This document shows positions 1 through 5,278 of a stretch of DNA of 5,278 nt, in pieces. The translations under genes were made by a program, and so were the position numbers. The DNA lies in contig CAJXDV010000071.1 of assembly GCA_913052435.1 (NCBI GenBank), positions 1-5,278 of the forward strand. Direction: 5' to 3'. Under the pieces are notes generated by a model that was given only the letters and a program-made list of their open reading frames with translations, had not been told where the DNA came from and did not search any database. The DNA is from an uncultured Pelagibacteraceae bacterium. Lineage in GTDB: Bacteria; Pseudomonadota; Alphaproteobacteria; Pelagibacterales; Pelagibacteraceae. The stretch's first letter is position 1, and each line of letters opens with the position of its first letter.

Positions 1-1
1 T

Positions 2-793
2 ATTTTCAATCCTCCAAGATTAAGTGCATCAACAATTGAAGAAGTATTTAATCTAAATAAATATGATTTAAAAAAAGTTAAGAAAACAAAGCTTATAAAT
101 ATTGGAAATAAAATAACTAGGCTTCCCAAAGAACTAAAAAATGTTTCAAGCGTTAAAAGAAGAAAAGAATTATTTATTAAAATCGTTTTACCTTTAATTA
201 TTGAGGAAAATACTAGAATTAGATTTGATAGAAAAAAACTTTTTGTTATTTTAAATAAAAGCAATAACACCAAAATAGATAAAAAATGGCTAAAAATGAA
301 ATTTAAACAATATGGTGTCAAAAATAATGATTTAGTAACACTAAAAATTAGAATGGATGAAATTCCTGTATCTTTAGCAATAGCACAGTCCGCAAAAGAA
401 ACTGGATGGGGTAGTTCTAGATTTGCTCAGGAAGGGAATGCATTATTTGGTCAATGGACATGGTCAGGCGATGGTATTAGGCCAGCAGCTGTCGATAAAG
501 ATGCAAAACACAAGATAGCAAGATTTAAAGTTTTAAAAGCATCAGTAAAAGCTTATCAAAGAAATTTAAATACACATCCAAGCTACAAAGATTTTAGAAA
601 AGAAAGAGCCATTCAAAGAGATAACGATGAAAAATTAAATAGTTTAGAACTTGTAAAATATCTTGATAAATATGCTGAAACTGGAGTTGAATATACAAAA
701 ATTTTGAAAAAAATTATAAAACAAAATTCTTTAACAGAGTATGATGATGTTGAAATTCTTCCAACAAGCTTAAAGATGAAGAAAAGAGTTTAA
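2..793 (+). CDS. Bax-like glucosaminidase (GH73-type peptidoglycan hydrolase), 5' end off the window
   Basis: The reading frame is open from base 2 to the TAA at 791-793, giving 263 visible residues; the true start lies left of the window. The ATG at 296 (residue 99) is internal, because family-like sequence runs through it: LPKEL at 41-45 and SVKRRKELFIKIVLPLI at 50-66, which resembles the conserved N-terminal region of E. coli Bax. The glucosaminidase core follows: DEIPVSLAIAQSAKETGWG at 119-136, where Glu133 is the expected catalytic acid, then ALFGQW at 147-152 and SVKAYQRNLNTHPSY near 181-195. Family knowledge: such enzymes cleave between N-acetylglucosamine and N-acetylmuramic acid in peptidoglycan. 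Bax of E. coli is roughly 270 residues, so little is probably missing. Export cannot be judged because the N-terminus is not visible. It converges on the deacetylase gene with one base between stops. The family call is firm; the exact substrate is inferred. Confidence 0.88.
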   Translation: MFNPPRLSASTIEEVFNLNKYDLKKVKKTKLINIGNKITRLPKELKNVSSVKRRKELFIKIVLPLIIEENTRIRFDRKKLFVILNKSNNTKIDKKWLKMKFKQYGVKNNDLVTLKIRMDEIPVSLAIAQSAKETGWGSSRFAQEGNALFGQWTWSGDGIRPAAVDKDAKHKIARFKVLKASVKAYQRNLNTHPSYKDFRKERAIQRDNDEKLNSLELVKYLDKYAETGVEYTKILKKIIKQNSLTEYDDVEILPTSLKMKKRV

Positions 794-794
794 T

Positions 795-1847
795 TTAATC
801 TACAGAAAACTGAATACCAAGCCATCTCCAACCTTCTTTATCATTAAGAGAACAATTAATTCTTCCTCTTCTAGAATTGAATTTGTTAGAAAAATTAATT
901 GTTAATCTATAATTATTATATTTTATATTCGTGTCTTTCCAACTACCTCCCTCATTAGAAAAACAGTTAATCATGTGCATATTTTTTTGGTCTTCAAAAA
1001 ATTCTATATACATGTTTGGCGGATTATTTGATTGAGTTAATAACTTATCTTCTGGTAGCAAATATTTGTATTGTAAAGGTAATAGCTTTGTTAAAAATTC
1101 AAATCTTTTTAAATCTCCATAATTTTCATTAATAGGAAATCTAGGTAGTTCAAATTTGTCTTTATTTAGATCAATTACACCTGAATGTTGTCCAAATGCA
1201 TAATCAAACTTTTTTGATATAAACTTTTTTTGTTCGAGGCTATATTCTCCAAAAGGGTATGAAAAAAACTTAGGGCTATATCCAATTTTATTTTCAAAAA
1301 TTTTTATTGATCTATTAATATCATTAGAAAATTTTTTAAAATTATAACTAATTAAATAATCATGAGAATGTGAATGATTACCAATATATGCAAAATCCTC
1401 TTTTTCAACTTCTATAATTTCATCCCATTTCATATAACCAATATTTCCAATTGCCTCAGTGGAAACAAATAAAATAAATGGTATTTTATTCTTTTTAAGA
1501 TATGGCCACGCATTTTCATAAAATGACGAAAAAGCATCATCTATTGTAAGCAAAATTTTCTTTTCAGCTTTTGCCAATTTAAACTGATTATCAAAATATT
1601 TAGGATTAAAAAAATTGAAATTATTATTTTTAATGATTTTAATATGTTCTTTAAAAATATCCATTTGAATATTTGTTGAAGGATATTTGTTTTCATCGAA
1701 TCTATGATACATTAAGGCTAAAATTCCATGTTCGTTATGATAGTATTTTTTATTTGCACATTCAGCATAAACATTTAAAAAAAATATATAAAATATGAAA
1801 AATCTAATAATAGATGCGGCTAATGAAAAAATTTTTTTTTCAATCAT
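795..1847 (-). CDS. Secreted polysaccharide deacetylase (NodB / carbohydrate esterase 4 type)
   Basis: This 350-residue protein starts at the ATG at 1847-1845. Residues 1-28 form a signal peptide: MIEKK, then a long hydrophobic stretch ending NVYA, with cleavage likely before Glu29. The Glu before Cys30 argues against a lipobox. NodB-fold motifs follow in order: MYHRF at 46-50, TIDDA at 101-105 (the TFDDG motif, with metal-binding Asp104 and candidate catalytic base Asp103), HSHSH at 158-162 (the HSxxH metal ligands), SYPFGE at 196-201 and LPRFP at 234-238. Family members remove acetyl groups from N-acetylated polysaccharides; the substrate here, peptidoglycan or an exopolysaccharide, is unknown. 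About 75 C-terminal residues form an unrecognised, probably beta-rich domain with Cys295 and Cys332, which could pair by disulphide. A GTG at 1874 would add nine residues before the positive N-region and is less likely. The 5' end overlaps tsaB antisense; no in-frame start avoids this while keeping the signal peptide. Confidence 0.88.
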   Translation of the reverse strand: MIEKKIFSLAASIIRFFIFYIFFLNVYAECANKKYYHNEHGILALMYHRFDENKYPSTNIQMDIFKEHIKIIKNNNFNFFNPKYFDNQFKLAKAEKKILLTIDDAFSSFYENAWPYLKKNKIPFILFVSTEAIGNIGYMKWDEIIEVEKEDFAYIGNHSHSHDYLISYNFKKFSNDINRSIKIFENKIGYSPKFFSYPFGEYSLEQKKFISKKFDYAFGQHSGVIDLNKDKFELPRFPINENYGDLKRFEFLTKLLPLQYKYLLPEDKLLTQSNNPPNMYIEFFEDQKNMHMINCFSNEGGSWKDTNIKYNNYRLTINFSNKFNSRRGRINCSLNDKEGWRWLGIQFSVD

Positions 1848-2172
1848 TACAGAAATACAATCATATACTACCACTCATGTAAACAGTAGAGAAAATTTTG
1901 ATAAATTTATAAATCTTCTTTTAGATTTTCTAAAAAAAAACAAAATAAAATTAGATGATGTTGAAAATATATTTATTAATCAAGGACCAGGAAAGTTTTC
2001 TGGTATTAGAATTTCTATATCCATAGCAAAAGCAATATCTATAGCCAAAAACATTAGCTTGTTTGGTTTCAATTCAAAAGATTTGGATAATGGGGATTAT
2101 AAAAAATTATTAAAATTACACAAAAAAGACTTATTAAATAAAAATTTGATTAAACCCCTTTATTTGAGTTAA
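1795..2172 (+). CDS. tsaB: TsaB, t6A37 tRNA modification protein, naturally short form
   Basis: This 125-residue protein corresponds mainly to the N-terminal ASKHA-fold domain of TsaB (YeaZ). In the family TsaB pairs with TsaD and TsaE to add threonylcarbamoyl to A37 of ANN-decoding tRNAs in the cytoplasm. It begins MKNLIIDAAN, matching the family opening (E. coli: MRILAIDTAT). NQGPGKFSGIRI at 62-73 is the signature GPGxFTGxRIG-type motif, followed by the helix SIAKAISIA. E. coli TsaB is about 230 residues. Here the frame leaves the first domain near residue 95 and soon reaches IKPLYLS at 119-125, like the PLYLR tail found near the C-terminus of full-length proteins. The middle, including the usual DARRGEVY region, is missing, so this looks like an internal deletion rather than a frameshift. 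It is the first gene of the operon, 8 bases ahead of fur. The start is fixed by the conserved N-terminus. There is no clear Shine-Dalgarno; A/T-rich sequence precedes it. Confidence 0.85.
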   Translation: MKNLIIDAANEKIFFSIITEIQSYTTTHVNSRENFDKFINLLLDFLKKNKIKLDDVENIFINQGPGKFSGIRISISIAKAISIAKNISLFGFNSKDLDNGDYKKLLKLHKKDLLNKNLIKPLYLS

Positions 2173-2180
2173 AATGTATT

Positions 2181-2606
2181 ATGTCTGAAACTATAGAACA
2201 ACAATGTTTAGCAAAAGGTGTAAAATTAACCGATCAAAGAAGAACAATAGCAAGAGTACTTTCAGAGTCCAAGGTAGCCTACGGCGAATCAGATCATCCA
2301 GATGTAGATGAGTTATATAATAGAGTTTCAAAAATAGACCCCAAAATAAGTATAGCAACTATATATAGAACAGTTAAACTTTTCCAAGAAGCAGGAATAC
2401 TAACCAAACATGATTTTAAAAGTGGAAAAGCAAGATACGAAGCAATAGATGAAAGTCACCACGATCATCTTATAGATATTAAAACTGGAAAAATAATCGA
2501 ATTTGTTGACGAAGAAATTGAAAAATTACAAAATAAAGTTGCAGAAAAATATGGTTATAATTTAGTTGACCATAAACTGGAGCTGTACGGGATAAAAAAA
2601 AAGTGA
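2181..2606 (+). CDS. fur: Fur-family metal-responsive repressor (alphaproteobacterial Fur/Mur type)
   Basis: This 141-residue protein has the full length of a Fur-family repressor, which binds promoter DNA as a metal-loaded dimer. The winged-helix DNA-binding half runs to about residue 85, with LTDQRRTIARVL at 16-27 and the recognition-helix motif SIATIYRTVKLF at 57-68. The dimerisation half contains HHDHLID at 93-99, IIEFVDEEIEKLQ at 105-117 and DHKLELYG at 130-137. By alignment to E. coli Fur, ligands of both regulatory metal sites are present: His39, Glu87, His93, Asp95, His96, Glu114 and His131. The CxxC structural zinc motif is replaced by Asp99 and Thr102, as in many alphaproteobacterial Fur/Mur proteins, some of which sense manganese rather than iron. 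Irr lacks the same layout, so Fur/Mur fits better. It sits 8 bases after tsaB with no clear ribosome binding site, and its TGA is directly followed by the miaB ATG. The effector metal and targets cannot be read from sequence. Confidence 0.92.
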   Translation: MSETIEQQCLAKGVKLTDQRRTIARVLSESKVAYGESDHPDVDELYNRVSKIDPKISIATIYRTVKLFQEAGILTKHDFKSGKARYEAIDESHHDHLIDIKTGKIIEFVDEEIEKLQNKVAEKYGYNLVDHKLELYGIKKK

Positions 2607-3938
2607 ATGAAAAAAAAAGTTTTCATTAAAACATTTGGCTGTCAAATGAATGAATATGACACTAATCGTATTTATGACTCAATAAAAAATATAGGTTATA
2701 ACAAAACGGAGAATCAAAATAATGCAGATTGCTATATATTAAATACTTGCCACATAAGAGATAAAGCAACAGAAAAAGTTTATCATGAAATTGGTAGAGT
2801 AAAAAAATTATATAAAGGAAAAAAAAAGCCAATTATGATTGTAACAGGTTGTGTTGCTCAAGCAGAAAATCAAGAAATGTTAAATAGAGAACCTTATATT
2901 GATATTGTTGTTGGACCGCAGTCTTATCACAAAATAAATAATCTTTTAAAAAATTATACAGTCGATAAAAAATATGAGGAAACAGAATTTGATTCTGTTT
3001 CAAAGTTTAATCTTTTTGAAAAAATAAAAAATAGAAATAGCAAAGTTTCTGCATACCTAACGATACAAGAGGGATGTAACAAGTTTTGTCATTTTTGTGT
3101 AGTGCCCTATACGAGAGGACCAGAATTTTCAAGACCATTTCATCAGATAATCAAAGAAGCAGAAGAATTAGTTATAAATGGAGCAAAAGAAATTACTTTG
3201 TTGGGTCAAAATGTTAATGCATATCACTATATCGAAAAATCTAACGAATTTAGAATTTCTGATATAATTAATAATCTAAACCAATTTGAAAGGTTAGACA
3301 GAATTAGATATACAACTTCCCATCCTAAAGACATGACAGACGATTTAATTGAATGTTATTCAACTAATAAAAAATTAATGCCTTTTGTTCACCTACCTAT
3401 TCAAAGCGGCTCAGATAAAATACTGACCTTAATGAATAGAAAACATAAAGTAGAGGATTATTTAAGAATATATAATAAGTTAAAGAAAATTAACTCTGAA
3501 ATAGAATTTTCAAGTGATTTTATTATTGGTTATCCTGGTGAGACAGATAATGATTTTCAGGAAACATTAAATTTATTAGAAAAAATTAAATTTATAAATT
3601 CATTTTCATTTATTTTTAGCCCGAGACCAGGAACAAAAGCGGCCAGTCTTAAAATGATTAGCAAAGATATTGCAAAAGAAAGATTGATAATAATTCAAAA
3701 AAAATTATTTAATAATCAATTAGAATTAAACAAATCTATAGAAAACAAAATAGTCGAAGTGCTTGTAGAAAATAAACTTTATGAACAGAATAAATTATTT
3801 GGCAGAAATAAGTTTTTATCCTCAGTTATTTTTGAAGGGAAAGAAAAGCATATTGGAAAGTTAATTAACGTTAAGATTGATAGTAGCAATCAAAATACTT
3901 TATTTGGAAAAGTAGAAACAAATATGAAGGCTGCTTAA
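2607..3938 (+). CDS. miaB: MiaB, tRNA-2-methylthio-N6-dimethylallyladenosine synthase
   Basis: This 443-residue radical-SAM methylthiotransferase converts i6A37 to ms2i6A37 in tRNAs reading codons that begin with U. The N-terminal UPF0004 domain carries three cysteines for the auxiliary 4Fe-4S cluster: Cys12 in KTFGCQMNEYDT, Cys48 in NTCHIRDKA and Cys82 in TGCVAQ. The radical-SAM cluster is Cys157, Cys161 and Cys164 in EGCNKFCHFCVVPYTRG. Further family motifs are LGQNVNAY at 199-206, SHP at 238-240, LPIQSGSD at 263-270, LMNRKH at 275-280 and DFIIGYPGET at 304-313. The C-terminal part from about residue 379 is the RNA-binding TRAM domain. These signatures, and the Cys-His-Ile form of the second motif, favour MiaB over RimO or MtaB. 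Length is normal. The ATG abuts the fur stop (TGAATG), which suggests translational coupling. MiaB needs the partner enzyme MiaA, which is not in this window. Confidence 0.97.
   Translation: MKKKVFIKTFGCQMNEYDTNRIYDSIKNIGYNKTENQNNADCYILNTCHIRDKATEKVYHEIGRVKKLYKGKKKPIMIVTGCVAQAENQEMLNREPYIDIVVGPQSYHKINNLLKNYTVDKKYEETEFDSVSKFNLFEKIKNRNSKVSAYLTIQEGCNKFCHFCVVPYTRGPEFSRPFHQIIKEAEELVINGAKEITLLGQNVNAYHYIEKSNEFRISDIINNLNQFERLDRIRYTTSHPKDMTDDLIECYSTNKKLMPFVHLPIQSGSDKILTLMNRKHKVEDYLRIYNKLKKINSEIEFSSDFIIGYPGETDNDFQETLNLLEKIKFINSFSFIFSPRPGTKAASLKMISKDIAKERLIIIQKKLFNNQLELNKSIENKIVEVLVENKLYEQNKLFGRNKFLSSVIFEGKEKHIGKLINVKIDSSNQNTLFGKVETNMKAA
3927..3930 (+). promoter_or_regulatory. Candidate ribosome binding site for phoH
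   Basis: An AAGG, part of the TAAGGAGGT complement to the 16S 3' end, lies inside the last codons of miaB with a nine-base spacer to the TTG at 3940. It is the only gene junction in this operon where I see a credible Shine-Dalgarno match, and it helps choose the non-ATG start. A four-base match can be chance. Confidence 0.4.
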
Positions 3939-3939
3939 T

Positions 3940-4947
3940 TTGAGAAGTACAGCACAAAATAACCCAAGAACAGAATTAAAATTTGTATATTCTGAGAATA
4001 ATACTCTAAGTATAATTTTTCAAAATAACGAACTGTTACTTGGTGTTGTTGGAGAATTTAATAATAATTTAAAAGAATTGGAACGAATAACAAAAACTAA
4101 TATCTACTCAAGAGGAAACTCTATTCTTGTAAAAAGTGATCAAATAAAAAATGATTTAATTAAAAATGCTATTCAATTTTTAACTGACCAATTTTTAAAT
4201 AATGGAACTATTGAAAAAAAAGATATAATTTCTTCTGTAAATAAGTTTATGATTGATGAAAAAATAAATAGTTCCGAGAAAAAAATAGAATACATAATTA
4301 AAACTCCTAAAAAATCTATAATTCCAAGATCAGAAAAACAAAAAAAATATGTTAGAGCGCTCAAAGAAAGCGAAATTATAATTTCAGCTGGCCCAGCCGG
4401 AACAGGAAAAACTTTTTTAGCTGTTGCCATAGCACTTACAATGCTTTTGGATAAAAAAATAGAGAGGATTATTTTATCTAGACCAGCAGTTGAAGCTGGC
4501 GAAAGACTAGGATTCTTGCCAGGAGACATGAGAGAAAAAGTAGATCCTTATCTCAGACCTTTGTATGACTCATTATATGATTTATTAGATTTCGAAAAGA
4601 TACAAAAAAAAATTGAAGTTGGTGATATAGAAATAGCTCCATTGGCATTTATGAGAGGCAGAACTCTAAAAAATTCTTTTGCTATTCTTGATGAAGCTCA
4701 AAATGCAACAGATACTCAAATCAAAATGTTTTTAACAAGAATAGGAGAAAATTCAAAAATCGTAATAAATGGAGATCCATCTCAAATCGACTTGCCAAAT
4801 AAATCTTTATCAGGTCTTAATCGTTCAAAAGAATTACTTGGACATTTGAAAGAAATTTCTGTTGTTGATTTTGATCATACAGATGTAGTTAGAAATCCAT
4901 TAGTTTCAAAAATTGTTAAGGCTTATTCAGATCAAAAGACTGACTGA
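3940..4947 (+). CDS. phoH: PhoH family ATPase (PhoH-like protein, YbeZ type)
   Basis: This 335-residue cytoplasmic P-loop ATPase is of the PhoH/YbeZ family, thought to act with YbeY in RNA metabolism; its exact reaction is unsettled. Residues 1-120 form the lysine- and asparagine-rich N-terminal region, probably a KH-like nucleic-acid-binding domain by family analogy. The ATPase core has Walker A GPAGTGKT at 151-158, RPAVEAGERLGFLPGD at 181-196 followed by a DPYLRPLYD segment, Walker B AILDEAQN at 248-255, the NGDPSQIDLP segment at 277-286 and DVVRNPLV at 315-322. The frame opens with a TTG at 3940, one base after the miaB stop. An AAGG at 3927-3930, nine bases upstream, is a plausible ribosome binding site and supports this start. 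The first ATG is Met104, which would remove most of the N-terminal domain. Length is normal for the family, and ybeY follows directly, the expected partner. Confidence 0.95.
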   Translation: MRSTAQNNPRTELKFVYSENNTLSIIFQNNELLLGVVGEFNNNLKELERITKTNIYSRGNSILVKSDQIKNDLIKNAIQFLTDQFLNNGTIEKKDIISSVNKFMIDEKINSSEKKIEYIIKTPKKSIIPRSEKQKKYVRALKESEIIISAGPAGTGKTFLAVAIALTMLLDKKIERIILSRPAVEAGERLGFLPGDMREKVDPYLRPLYDSLYDLLDFEKIQKKIEVGDIEIAPLAFMRGRTLKNSFAILDEAQNATDTQIKMFLTRIGENSKIVINGDPSQIDLPNKSLSGLNRSKELLGHLKEISVVDFDHTDVVRNPLVSKIVKAYSDQKTD

Positions 4948-4950
4948 TTA

Positions 4951-5278
4951 ATGATTAAAGCCAATATAATATTAGATCATTATAAATGGAAAAATAAAAT
5001 TAAAAATCCAAAAAATTATTTTAAAAAAAAACTAAAAAAACTATCTAAAATTCCTTCTTTTAAAAAAAAACAACAAGAATTCTCAATTCTCTTAACAAAC
5101 AATAAAAAAATGAAAAATTTAAATTTTAAGTTTAGAAAAAAAAATAAACCAACCGACGTATTATCATTTCCAACACAAGAATTTATAAAAAAAAATGTGT
5201 ATATTGGTGATATGGCCATTTCCTTTGAGATAATTAATAAAAGATCAAAAACATCTAATTTTTTTTTGGAATTTGATA
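4951..5278 (+). CDS. ybeY: YbeY, rRNA maturation endoribonuclease, 3' end off the window
   Basis: The first 109 codons of YbeY are visible, starting at the ATG at 4951, three bases after the phoH stop. YbeY is a metal-dependent endoribonuclease that takes part in 16S rRNA 3'-end maturation and 70S ribosome quality control. Family signatures seen are FSILLTNNKKMKNLN at 44-58, with the conserved Arg62 after it, PTDVLSFP at 67-74, and the YIGDMAISFE segment at 84-93. The zinc-binding HGxLHLxGYDH motif should come after the right edge, so catalytic competence cannot be checked here. The N-terminal 43 residues are very lysine-rich and coded by long runs of A. Full-length proteins are about 150 residues, so about two thirds is present. 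Placement after phoH is the usual arrangement and supports the call. Confidence 0.93.
   Translation, partial: MIKANIILDHYKWKNKIKNPKNYFKKKLKKLSKIPSFKKKQQEFSILLTNNKKMKNLNFKFRKKNKPTDVLSFPTQEFIKKNVYIGDMAISFEIINKRSKTSNFFLEFD

Noticed and set aside
296..298. ATG at 296 as the start of a 165-residue glucosaminidase
   Set aside because: The frame stays open back to base 2 and encodes Bax-like sequence (LPKEL, SVKRRKELF, IVLPLI), so this ATG is internal and the gene starts outside the window.
802..811. CAG-AAAA-CTG as a terminator hairpin near the convergent stops
   Set aside because: The stem is only three base pairs, too weak for an intrinsic terminator.
1785..1794. TATATAAAAT just before tsaB as a -10 element
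   Set aside because: The start point would fall at or after the ATG, there is no convincing -35 at the right spacing, and such strings are common by chance at this base composition.
1860..1865. Minus-strand TATGAT as a -10 for the deacetylase
   Set aside because: It matches TATAAT at five of six bases and is placed about 13 bases upstream of the ATG, but no -35 lies 16-18 bases upstream and AT-rich DNA produces such matches often. It needs transcription start data.
1848..1874. GTG at 1874 as the deacetylase start
   Set aside because: It adds nine residues (VVYDCISV and so on) ahead of a normal signal-peptide N-region. The ATG at 1847 gives a well-formed signal peptide and less overlap with tsaB; it cannot be fully excluded.
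4173..4529. Minus-strand open frame of 118 codons inside phoH
   Set aside because: It lies wholly opposite the conserved PhoH ATPase region and shows no family motif; it is a shadow of phoH.
5016..5219. Minus-strand open frame of 67 codons inside ybeY
   Set aside because: Its Phe/Leu-rich sequence is the complement of the lysine-rich YbeY coding region, so it is a shadow.
1..5278. A novel defence, mobile or RNA system
   Set aside because: All genes belong to known families in a conserved order. I found no repeats with spacers, transposase, tRNA or rRNA, attachment-like duplication or composition shift, and no intergenic room for an undescribed element.

Overview
The window looks like a slice of a streamlined, extremely AT-rich alphaproteobacterial chromosome, most likely of the SAR11 (Pelagibacterales) type. 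The base composition is visibly very low in G+C. Codon choice and protein composition are dominated by AAA/ATA/TTT codons (Lys, Ile, Asn, Phe), and intergenic spaces are nearly absent. The gene order tsaB - fur - miaB - phoH - ybeY is, as I recall it, an alphaproteobacterial arrangement. The Fur protein has the alphaproteobacterial form without the CxxC zinc motif. The taxon is an inference from these traits; no rRNA or other marker is present.

Left part (2-1847): two cell-envelope genes face each other. The first is the 3' portion of a Bax-like glucosaminidase (GH73-type peptidoglycan hydrolase) running off the left edge. The second, on the minus strand, is a secreted NodB-type polysaccharide deacetylase. 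Their stop codons are one base apart, leaving no room for a terminator between them.

Right part (1795-5278): five plus-strand genes are packed into what is almost certainly one operon, with gaps of 8, 0, 1 and 3 bases. They are a very short TsaB (t6A tRNA modification), a Fur-family metal regulator, MiaB (ms2i6A tRNA methylthiotransferase, an Fe-S enzyme), PhoH (an ATPase) and the start of YbeY (rRNA-processing endoribonuclease), cut by the right edge. The theme is tRNA modification and RNA metabolism, with a metal-responsive regulator placed directly before an iron-sulphur enzyme. The rimI gene often found after tsaB is absent.

The two blocks meet in an unusual way. The 5' ends of tsaB and the deacetylase overlap head-to-head by about 53 bases, so each gene must be transcribed from inside the other. 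Most of the window is ordinary core genome. The points that merit attention are the half-size TsaB and this antisense 5' overlap, which contains a nine-base homopolymer shared by both reading frames. I saw no RNA gene, mobile element, CRISPR array, or repeat array, and no intergenic stretch longer than 10 bases.
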